NCBI GenBank assembly: GCA_009801085.1
Contig: VNWV01000003.1
Span: forward strand, 434,001-498,000
Direction: 5' to 3'
DNA length: 64,000 nucleotides
From: Lasiodiplodia sp. COLG20
Lineage: Eukaryota > Ascomycota > Dothideomycetes > Botryosphaeriales > Botryosphaeriaceae
Positions 55,470 to 64,000 of the stretch are shown here, piece after piece. Below the pieces are notes generated by a model that was not told the DNA's origin, did no database searches, and worked only from the letters and a program-made list of their open reading frames with translations. The position numbers and the translations under genes are program-made. Each line of letters opens with the position of its first letter. Within the stretch, counting starts at the first letter, position 1.

Positions 55470-58249
55470 ATGCCCGCCGCTCAACCCGCCAACAAGTCGC
55501 AGCAGCGGAAAGCGCCTCGCAGACACGTCACCACCGCGTGTCTCGCATGCCGTGAATCCAAGATCAAGGCTTGCCTCACAGAGCCTTGCGCCCCAGACAA
55601 TCGCTAACCGCTCCCAGTGCGACGGCGGCCAGCCAAGCTGTGAAAAATGCAAGGCCAAAGGGCGCGAGTGCAAGTACTCCCAGGATGAGGACAAGAGGAG
55701 GTACGTCTCCTGACCAGTCGTGGCCCCGCGCGTGTTGACCGAGCGCTGCCAGAGTTTCGCTGCGCAATGCCATCGAGATCCTTTCCGCACGAGTGGACCA
55801 GTTAAGCCAACACATCCTCAACAATGGCCTCCAGCTCCCACCAATGGAGCCTGAGGCTGCCACAAGCCTCAGCCGCATCCTCGACGTCTTGCGCCTGCCC
55901 GCTGCCAATTCCACAGCCATAAAAGCTGCTACCTTCGTTGCTCCCAATCCGCCTGCCGACCATGGTCCCACTGGACTGGACTTTGCGCCCGCTGGCTTTG
56001 ACTGGAACTTCCTCGATGGCCAGTCATGGGGCGCTCATTTCAATGCCGCTGCCAACGTCAACCAAGGTTTCAACACTGGCGTAGATCCGTCTTCGGTTCC
56101 AAGGCCGCCTGTTACAGATTCCGCTCATCCGACGAGCCAAGCGTTTACCACTCCCTCTGCGAGTCAGCCGTTTGCGTCGCCGCCTACTCAAGCGTACACT
56201 TCGCCGCCCACCGCGCAACCACTTACTTCCCCTCCGACGACTCAGGCGTACACTTCGCCCTCGCAAACCCAGCCTGTCCCCACGATTGAGCAACATCCAG
56301 GCTTGACCGACAGCTCTGCGGATGATGCTGACGATGACAGCGACGATGAGCTGATCAAGCAGATTTCTACTCGCATGGGATCCTTGCAACTTGCTCCAGA
56401 CGGCCACTTGCGTTACTATGGAGCAACTTCAAACATTCTCTGCGATTTCCCGGACACTGATCACCACCAGACCAGGAGATCTGTTCGCAAAGAGGGTCGG
56501 GATGTTCTGGAAGCCAACAACCTGGACAAAGCCGTGGATCCCGCTATTGAGGAGCACCTGATCAACCTCTACTTTGCATGGCAGGATCCATTCTTCCATG
56601 TCGTTGATGAGAAGATGTACCGGGTCGGCAGGGAAGAATGGCGCGTACAAAAGCGAGACGTGGGTTACTACTCGGAGGTGCTCACCAACGCCATGTGCGC
56701 TGCTGGTGCCGCCTTTGACGCCCGGTATCACCCTAACTTTGTTACATGGCCAAAATCTCTTGCGGACTACTTTGCTGACAGAGCCAAGGCTCTGCTGGAA
56801 CTCGAAATGGACAGCCCTTGTCTGGCCACTGTGCAAGCCCTCGTCATTTTGGGAGGCCACGAAATGGCTTGCAAGAGAGATGCGCGTGGCTGGCTGTACA
56901 GTGGTATGGCCATGCGGCTTGCGTTTGACCTTGGTCTTCACTTGGACATGACGGACTATGTCAGAAAGGGGAAGATTTCTGCAGTTGAAGCCGACATCCG
57001 TCGGACCACGTTCTGGGGCACCTACATTGTGGATCACCTTTCCGGATTCTACTATGGTAGACCTGTCAGGATCAACAACGGTGACATTGCCGTGACAAAA
57101 CCCACTGCAGAGCAAGCTAATGCTATCATGAGCGCCTGGGTACCTTATGGCTCTCATTCTCCCATGGCATCGGACCCTACCCTGTGCTACCAGGTCCCAC
57201 TGGAGTTAGTCAGCAAAGCAACTGTAGAGCTCTGCGAGACCATGGAGCCTCTAGGCCACGTTCTTTACGGGGTTTCAAATATCTCTAGGCAGGAGCTCCA
57301 CCTCCTTTCCTACCGGGTGACAGGCGAAATGCTTGACTGGAAGGCGAACTTGCCCCCTCTCCTGCAGGTCAACTACCATGATACCCAAACCGCCTACCTG
57401 CCTCATGTCTTGATGCTCCACATGCTCTATCACCAGATGATGATTTATATTCACCGGCCATACGTCTCGAAAACTTACATCCAACCAATGCCGCCACAAG
57501 GTCCCGGCCATATGCACGCTCAGCAGATGTGCATCGAGTCCTCAACTGCCATTGTTGATCTTCTTCGTCTGTATGAGCAGCGCTATACTTTCCGCCGCAT
57601 GAACATTCATGCCGTCTCTGTCATTTTCACTACTTCGCTCATTTTAATCTTCATCATCTGCTCCAAGCAGAGAGGAAGCACGCCTCCACTACCTGTCACA
57701 GGCTCAAGCGAGTCAAAGGCCCGCGCCAAGAGCCTTGCCAACACACCGGCAGAGAACGCCATCGCCCAGCTCAGCGTCTGCTTCCGCGCCCTGGAGGATC
57801 TCACTCAGTCGTACGACTCGGCTCGCCGTACTCGCGAATTCCTCGTCGCCCTGCAGCAGCGCTGGCAGCAACAGGCGCAGCGCTGGAACCGCAGCAACAG
57901 CGCTGGCGGCTCCAAGCGTCAGATGAAGGACCGACCGCAGCCAGCAACCCAGCACGAGACGAAGCGCCCCCGCGGAAGCACGTACGGCTCCAGCTCCCTA
58001 ACCGGCACAGCAGGGCCTGGTGGTGACGCGGGTGCCAACCAGCAGTCTTCGAATGCCGGACAGCAGCAGCACAACCACCCAGGCGGCATGGGTCCTGGCG
58101 CCGTCGGCGCCGGAAGCAACGATTTCGACATCGACTGGAGCGGGTTTGGCGCCGCCGCCCGCGATGGACACAACAGCCCGGACAGCCTGGGCGAGGACAT
58201 CCTCGCGCAGCTCTGCTCGATCGGTCCCGCTGGCGTCGCGTTCCCTTGA
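55470..58249 (+). CDS. Zn2Cys6 transcription factor, NirA/NIT4-like group
   Basis: Three exons (introns 55569-55617 and 55701-55752) give 892 aa. The zinc cluster is split by intron 1: TTACLACRESKIK in exon 1, then CDGGQPSCEKCKAKGREC in exon 2, completing CX2CX6CX6CX2CX6C. Exon 3 begins with a coiled-coil linker (VSLRNAIEILSARVDQLSQH). It then has a Ser/Thr/Pro/Gln repeat stretch, an acidic patch and the fungal-specific factor domain (~260-560; ALVILGGHEMACKRDARGW, RRTTFWGTYIVDHLSGFYYG). The C-terminus is Gln/Gly/Asn-rich. The domain order and middle-domain sequence resemble the nitrate regulator NirA/NIT4, but I would not claim that function. Intron 1 has no GT donor and starts with GC. Confidence 0.9.
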
Positions 58250-59501
58250 ACGGGAGCGTAGCGCAACAAGGCCCGGTCGATCCTGCCGCGCAAGCAAGCT
58301 ACGTACAAGACGTCGTCGCCGATTTGGTTAAGATTCTTTTCCTTCTTGAACGACGGATCACACTGTCTCTACCCACATCCTTCCTATATCCCTTCGCAAC
58401 GGCCGAACCTGACCTTTCTTGAGCGTGCAAACTTCTGTTCGTGTGTTTGGTCCTGGTCTTGCTCTTATGTTGGATGTTAAGTGTTTCAGTGCGTTGCGTT
58501 TTGCTTTGCGCGTGTGGGTCTGGGGCCCATCGTTCTCCATCGTATCTACTGCACCACCACCCCCTCTTGCGAGGGATAGTTTTCCTATTCCTCGCAAGTC
58601 TCACTGAGGGCTGTAAGACGCCCTCGTCCGTTTTATGTTCTCCAAAGCTTGCTTTGGCACGGCAAAAGGATCTCTCTTTTGCCGGGACTCGTGTCGATTT
58701 TGGTTTTTACCTTTTCTATGGGTTTGCTCCCTTCTTCTTGGATGTGGGTTGTATATGATCTAGTATCAGCTCTGCCAAGTAGGAAGGGAAGCCCAGGTCA
58801 ATGTCTCATCGGCCGAAAGCCATACAAGCGAGGAGCAACCGGAGAGGTGGGGAAAAGAAAAAGTTGTCTGAGAAAAGCATATACGAAATCGTTGGTCGGA
58901 TATGGAGTTGTGGGAGGATAGGAGAAGGAGAGAGCTTTGTTTCTACTTCTCCTTTCTTACCCTTTGCGGAGATGGCGAGGAGTTGGAGGATCCAATTTGA
59001 CCAGCCTCGTACTGAGGTTTCTACCGGGTGGATGTTTCAGGCTGTTCCCTTGTTTAATTTGTTTTTCTGTTATGGTGTTGTTGCTTGTGGAGGGCGTATA
59101 CCCTCTGCCGTTTTATTCCACTCTTGTGTTTTTGGTCTTGCGTATTAGCGTTGATAGAATTGGATGGTTCTTTCTTTCTTGTCCCTTTTATTTCTTGCTC
59201 TCCCCATGGCTGCCAATGTGACGAGATGTGCGTGAGAACTATTAACTCTACTCGTGTAAAACATTCTCACGCTTTTAATCGTGGAGCTTCTGACGGATAC
59301 CTTGGCGCCGAAATCGGCGGTAGGAAAAAACACAAAGTGACATCATAAGGTGCATCAATTGCAACGAACAAAGGAATCGTTCTCGATTCGACATACGCTC
59401 AATATGTACTGCTCATCTGTTCTATCACATCTAACATCGCTCATTTTTTCTTTCTACACTGACACACTCTCGTTCTTTCTTTTCTTTCAACCAACCAGCA
59501 T
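58250..59501. other. 3' flanks of convergent genes
   Basis: T-rich sequence of 1.25 kb, including probable 3' UTRs of the Zn2Cys6 factor and of APS kinase. Plus-strand ORFs up to 115 codons are T-rich and hydrophobic by composition, not convincing genes. Confidence 0.5.
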
Positions 59502-60594
59502 CTAAGCCTTGCTCAACAGACCCTTCTCGGTAAGGTAGTCGACGATCTGCTGGACGGCAGCCTCGACGGGGGTCTCAGCCGACTTGATGAAGATCTCGGG
59601 GTTCTCGGGCTCCTCGTAGGGGGCCGAGATGCCGGTGAACTCGGGGATGATGCCGGCGCGGGCCTTTTTGTACAGGCCCTTGGGGTCGCGCTTCTCGGCG
59701 TCCTCGACGCTGATCTGCACGTAGACCTCGATAAAGGGGAGCGGCTCGTCGGCGCTGCCCTCGGGGACGGCGGCGTGCAGGGCGCGCGCCGAGGCGCGGT
59801 CGGCCTTGTAGGGCGAGATGAAGGAGGTGATGGCGATGCTGCTGCTGTCGGCGAAGAGCTTGGCGACCTGGTTGGAGGGGGGAAAGTGGGTTAGTTTTGG
59901 TTGATAGGCGTGGAGGAGGGAGGGGAGGGGTGTGAGAAAGGAAGAGAAGCGTGGTTGGGGTTGGCGCTTGCGTGATGCTGGGCGGGCGTGCTTGGCTGGG
60001 CTGGGCTGGGCTGGGCTGGGGGCGGTGTTGGTGTTGGTGGTGGTTGCACATGGCTGATGATGCCATTTGCACTAAAACCGCAGAAATCCGTGTCCTCTTG
60101 TGCTGACAGCGGTGCCGCAAGCCTGGTGTGTATGCGCTGGAAGAGAGCGGTGTTTCTTCATACCTCGCCTATCCTGCGGATGTTCTCGTTGCGGTCCTTC
60201 TCGGAGAAGCCGAGGTCCTTGTTCAGACCGAAGCGGACGTTGTCGCCGTCCAGGCGGTAGGCAGCGTAGCCGAGGTGGAGCAGGTGCTGCTCAAGAGCGG
60301 TGGCGATGGTCGACTTGCCCGAGGCCGACAGACCGGTGAACCAGAGAGTGAAGCCCTTCTGCTTGCGGTACTCGCTGCGCTCCTTGCGAGTGAGACCGGG
60401 GTGCCAGGTGATGTTGCTGTGAAGCAGACCGCAATGTTAGCTTGTTTGTGCTATTCTCGGCTGCGCGCTGTCGTCTGAGATCTGATGCGGTGATGTTGGG
60501 TGAAGTGTAAATACTGCGCGGCGAAGGTTCCGATAGCGGGGCAGACTGTGCAACGAAAATTCGTGGTGAAGCGGAGGAAAACTTACGTAGCCAT
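59502..60594 (-). CDS. MET14: Adenylylsulfate (APS) kinase
   Basis: APS kinase phosphorylates APS to PAPS in sulfate assimilation. Three exons (introns 60417-60586 and 59868-60163) give 208 aa, the usual length. The first exon is only 8 nt (ATG GCT AC), and splicing yields [16 protein letters not shown]. Visible motifs are the P-loop [40 protein letters not shown], then [19 protein letters not shown] and [16 protein letters not shown]. The C-terminus is [18 protein letters not shown]. The two introns (170 and 296 nt) are long for this genome; the larger one contains a CTGGG pentamer array. I looked for box C/D snoRNAs in both and saw none. Confidence 0.96.
59996..60020. repeat. (CTGGG)5 microsatellite in an APS kinase intron
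   Basis: Five perfect CTGGG copies on the plus strand, with degenerate GGTGTTGGT-type sequence to the right. Confidence 0.9.
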
Positions 60595-61778
60595 TGTGAA
60601 GTGTGGGGAGTGTTCAATGGGTATCTGAAAGGTGGGAGAAGTGCAAGCTGGGGTTCAGGAGAGAGGAAGACGTGGAGGGATGGAGAAGAGGGTCTTGGGG
60701 GAGTTTTTGATTAGCGCTTGACGTTGCCCCTCCTGCTCAAACGCGCGGCCAAGCGGCGCGTTGCCCGTAGGGCTGCCACACGCGCCTTCTCCGTCCGGCT
60801 TATTACCCTTCAACATCCGCTTTCCCGCAACCTGCCCCAAACGGACGGAGATACCTGCTTTCGGCATGCGCGACCTCAGCAGCGATGACTCGATTCACGC
60901 CCGCAATGCCCCTCGTGTCATGAGTGCTGCGATGACGCCGCGTATCGATAAGGCCTAAAGTGCGGGAAGATCGCAATTCCGCACGTCGTCATCCGCGTCT
61001 GAGCGGAGGGCGCCTCGTCTCATCTTGATGTGGCCAATTATAGCCACCCCGTGCTCACCCCCAAACTAACATGTTAGTGGCTCTACATTCTCCATCAGAG
61101 AGCAATGTCTAGTATCCACGACGAAATAAATCCACCTACGGCATTCAGAGTTTTCTCTTCAATCATTCGAATTAATTAAACCCTTAGACATCCGCCAACC
61201 TTTAATTGGGCATCTCGATGTGATGGTGGGATGGGTTGTTTAACCGAACGGTCACACGGCATGAGACGAGACACATTGATAAATCCCCGCCTTATCACAT
61301 ACAGAGGGTTATTGTAGCCGAAGGCTAGCGCGAAGAACAGCAAGATCGTCGAATCTAGGGTAACTATTCCTCGGCCTTTTTTATTCTAAAAAAAAAAAAA
61401 AGATACGGGTAGTTGAAGCTAAGCTCTGGACGAGAATGTCAAGTTACAAACTCTGCATGCATGTCGTGACAACAGCTTCAACCGTCTATGACATGAGCGA
61501 AAAACAAATTAACGCTAGCCTTCGGATGAAACCTTGCTGGTTTAAGTTTTATATTTTCGTCTCTTAGCATCATTCGAGTTCACTTTTTCTTAGTACGACT
61601 GCGAAGTTCAATTGTTTCCACATTTGTCATCTACGAACGAGCTAAAGTTTGGAAAGATCACCCATTGACATTTTCTCTACACACTCTCGGCTTCACTGCT
61701 TCCACATAAACATGCTGGAAGAAATCTGAACCAGACTGTCTGCCCCTAGTCTTGAGTCGCTGGGCTCCCATGATGTTG
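60595..61778. other. Intergenic between APS kinase and the HeLo gene
   Basis: GC content falls from left to right. Right of ~61,050 the sequence is AT-rich, with an A run of thirteen near 61,388-61,401, and has no long ORF. It marks the transition from core to accessory sequence. No RNA gene or transposon end recognised. Confidence 0.5.
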
Positions 61779-62537
61779 TCAACCAAAAGTAAACCCACTG
61801 ATCGACCCTGAGTTGTGCCCGAGTTGGAACCCCCTATTTCCAGCACCAGAGAAAATGACATTTGGCAACCGTTCTTCTCTCTCATCTAAGACCTTTTTCA
61901 CAGCCTCGCGCAAGCCCGGATCTTGGTCTGCAGCCACCCTTTCCAATAGCGGAAGATCAACGTTTACGCCCATTCTCGAGACCTCCTCGTTACAGAGGTT
62001 CTGCTGGGCATCACGCCTTACCGGCAATATCTTCTCGAGGTCATCAAGAAGTGCCCTGATACTTTCAAGTAGCGCCATAAAGTGTCCCCTCTCATAAAGC
62101 GCCCACTTTGTCTTCCTTGTCAAGCCAACTTTCTTCTGCCGCGCTTGCGCCAGGCTGCGCATATGCTCGTGGAGAACCAGCATCTGTCTCTCCATGTCGC
62201 TGTTTGGATCGCACGCTGCTAGTTCTGTCGCCGGGCCAGCCCTTTTCTTGAACTTTTCCGAGACTCCCTCTGCTTGAGCAAAGAGGACCAGAATTTGGCC
62301 GATCGTTTTCTTGGCTTGCTCGAGTTCACCTGGCGGGAGGCTATCCTCATTCTCCTTGATATGGACGGCTTCGCCCCACCGTGTAAGGCGGAGGCGAGCA
62401 TTATCCAGTTGCAGCTGGCTGGTACCAAATTCCGTGCCGAAATCGCGGCCGAGCTGGACGAATTCGAAGCAGTCGACGGCGTTGTTGAAGAGGCCGGCGA
62501 GGCCAAAGGCCCCGATGCCTAGGCTGACGGGCTCCAT
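61779..62537 (-). CDS. HeLo-domain protein with a C-terminal PP/RHIM-like amyloid motif (putative cell-death executor)
   Basis: A single exon encodes 252 aa. Residues 1-225 are a full HeLo (prion-inhibition-and-propagation) domain. It starts MEPVSLGIGAFGLAGLFN with the hydrophobic Gly-rich N-terminal helix, and continues with FEFVQLGRDFGTEFGTSQLQ, RLRLTRWGEAV and KTKWALYERGHFMALLESI. Known HeLo proteins (HET-S) insert the N-terminal helix into membranes when a C-terminal amyloid fold triggers them. Here the last 27 residues are short on charge and rich in Gly/Asn/Ser. They contain NRGFQLGHNSG (234-244), an exact fit to NxGxQxGxNxG, flanked by FSG before and SISGFTFG after. The divergent NLR carries the same type of motif. 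There is only one copy, unlike the doubled HET-s repeats. The domain call is firm; the amyloid function is inference from the motif and context. Confidence 0.9.
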   Translation of the reverse strand: MEPVSLGIGAFGLAGLFNNAVDCFEFVQLGRDFGTEFGTSQLQLDNARLRLTRWGEAVHIKENEDSLPPGELEQAKKTIGQILVLFAQAEGVSEKFKKRAGPATELAACDPNSDMERQMLVLHEHMRSLAQARQKKVGLTRKTKWALYERGHFMALLESIRALLDDLEKILPVRRDAQQNLCNEEVSRMGVNVDLPLLERVAADQDPGLREAVKKVLDEREERLPNVIFSGAGNRGFQLGHNSGSISGFTFG

Positions 62538-63187
62538 GTTTGAGTGAGCTGATTTCCGTGTGCTTCTATCGCACTTTCATCTCTTGAAGATGTGTGGCAG
62601 GTATATATGAGTTGAATGATCTCTTGAAGACGGGTTTACCGAGTAGTAGGTATATAAACAACGCCGGCGGCTGTCGTAACTGTCTACTCTATCAGAGCGG
62701 CAATGGCCAGACAGTCGATAGGCCCTACTCTCGCTTTACCTGCCATATGAGCCATTTCTATACGAGATGAAGGCTGAGTTTGCTGTTGTGTAACAGTAAT
62801 CATTTCTTGGCTCAAGGCTGTACTACCAATCACGCCTTAAATTTGAGCTCCTCCCCCACTTTCTGACATAAACATGTCTGCGCCGTAGGCAAGTCATCGC
62901 TCAAAAATGTAATTCTTGCAGGATTGCTGAAACGTGTGTGTGGATATTTCGTCAAGTAGCTGGCAAGGCTGGGTATGAAAGGGCCGTTTGTCCATTCCTA
63001 CTTTCCCTGACCTACGCCATCAAAGACTGCTCTTTCCGGGAGTCGCTGCAGGCATAAGGCTGTACAGTTTTCTGAGCTCCACCAGTGTCCATCAAGAGTT
63101 TGTGCTGAAATCCTTTTCCGTCGTTACTATTGGCGAGTCCACGGTCTCAGAGCTACCCAAAAGGCTGCTTGAGCCTGACGGCGAATC
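62538..63187. promoter_or_regulatory. Divergent promoter of the HeLo executor and the NLR
   Basis: The 650 bp between the two ATGs holds TATA-like sites at 62602-62609 and 62651-62658 on the HeLo side. A 12-bp direct repeat ATCTCTTGAAGA occurs at 62579-62590 and 62619-62630, each followed by a TATATA stretch. The apparent ORF from 62988 into the NLR frame begins on a non-ATG codon and is not used. Confidence 0.55.
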
Positions 63188-64000
63188 ATGTCTCACGCTG
63201 TTGGTTTCTCGGGGGAGCAAAACTGCGGAGTCCAGATTGCACATAACTCAGGGTTTGTCGGATTTGGTCGCACTTCCGGTAATGTCACAATCCAGTAGGA
63301 AAGGCGCAAGACTGATAATTCTTGCAGATGCACTCCGGCCTCCGTACCCAGAACCCTTTTCGAATGTACCGTTTCGCCGGAACCCTGACTTTGTTGACCA
63401 CGGAAACATATTACCGTCGATTGAAAATGCGCTGGCTCTGTCCGACGCCGCACGTTTTGCGCTTACAGGTCTCGGCGGCATCGGGTGAGATATGCTTCTT
63501 CCTGTGAATCAGAAAATTATGATTTACGGTGATTCAGGAAGTCTCAGTTGGCTATCGAATATGCATACCGGCGTCGCAAACGCCTTTCCGACATCGGATC
63601 ACCCGAATTTTGCTTTTGGGTGGATGCCGGTAGCCAGTCTCGATTCGAAAGTTCCTTCATGGACATTGCTGTCCGGCTTAAATTGGCGCAACGTGTAGAA
63701 GGTACTGGGAGACAACAAGATATTCTGCAGACTATGAAGGACTGGCTTGTTGATGAGAGAAACGGAGATTGGATATTGATTGTCGACAACGCGGATGACC
63801 TCTCCGTTCTGTTTGCGCCAGACACCGAAACTGATAGCACTGGACATACGAAGAGGAATCTCGCGGACTTTCTACCCCAGTCTCCGAACGGCAAAGTTCT
63901 GATTACTTCGAGGTCTAAGACTCTGGCACTCAGACTTGTCGGATACCGACCCGCAGATCTTCTGGAAGTACAACCGATGCCAGACGCACAAGCCCTTGAA
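63188..64000 (+). CDS. NB-ARC NLR receptor with an N-terminal PP/RHIM-like motif; cut by the window end
   Basis: Exon 1 (63188-63278) is a 91-nt exon that encodes 30 residues, starting MSHAVGFSGEQ and containing NCGVQIAHNSG (residues 12-22). Introns at 63279-63327 and 63485-63537 then join it in phase to NVPFRRNPDFVD, the usual lead-in of fungal NB-ARC receptors. The P-loop GLGGIGKSQLAIEYAYR spans the second splice. Later come the Walker B ILIVDNADD and KVLITSRSKTLALRL. The C-terminal repeats (TPR or other) lie beyond 64000. The N-terminal motif differs from the executor's by Ala for Gly at the seventh position but shares FSG, the Gln core and HNSG. This predicts a receptor that nucleates amyloid folding of the neighbouring HeLo protein on ligand-driven oligomerisation. 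Exon 1 lies in a frame different from the main ORF. Confidence 0.88.

Noticed and set aside
62988..63488. A 166-codon ORF as the N-terminus of the NLR
   Set aside because: It starts on a non-ATG codon, and its upstream part has no NLR-like sequence. The spliced model from 63188 gives a motif-bearing N-terminus and correct phases.

Overview
The window is nuclear DNA of a filamentous ascomycete (Pezizomycotina; a dothideomycete is my guess, with low confidence). The evidence is dense protein genes with short introns (mostly 44-90 nt, GT..AG, CTAAC-like branch sites), a Zn2Cys6 regulator, fungal-type NLR immune receptors and a HeLo-domain protein. I annotate 25 protein genes (one unresolved, one running off the right edge) and one intronic snoRNA. 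I saw no tRNA, rRNA, transposon or CRISPR.

Layout. 1-21 kb is housekeeping and regulation: WDR48/Bun107 (-), a bHLH factor (-), ERB1 (-) back to back with the PRP5 helicase (+), a small N-myristoylated protein (-), a Cys-rich C2H2 zinc-finger factor (+) and CK2 beta (+). 21.6-32.4 kb is accessory: a hydrolase-NACHT-ankyrin NLR (+), an unresolved orphan ORF (+), a large fungal AAA protein with degenerate ATPase motifs (-) and a small orphan (+). 32.7-60.6 kb is again mostly core: HpcH/HpaI aldolase (-), glutaredoxin-like protein (-), CHORD/CS co-chaperone (+), MFS transporter (-), MSH5 (-), 3-ketodihydrosphingosine reductase (-), UTP3/SAS10 (+), a luciferase-like-domain membrane protein (+), EMC5 (-), eEF1B with a U18-type C/D snoRNA in its second intron (-), HSP78 (+), a NirA-like Zn2Cys6 factor (+) and APS kinase (-).

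61.8-64.0 kb holds the most notable system. A HeLo-domain protein (-) ends in a glycine/asparagine-rich motif fitting the pattern NxGxQxGxNxG. Starting 650 bp away on the other strand is an NB-ARC NLR (+) whose short first exon, missed by plain ORF calling, encodes the same kind of motif at its extreme N-terminus. This is the layout of a fungal amyloid signalosome: the receptor oligomerises, its N-terminal motif templates an amyloid fold, and the fold passes to the C-terminus of a membrane-disrupting HeLo executor. Pairing a HeLo domain with a pseudo-palindrome (RHIM-like) motif is less usual than with HET-s-type motifs.

Gene models were built by hand from splice signals, and exon phases were checked to sum to whole codons. 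Start codons are the weakest calls and are flagged where ambiguous.
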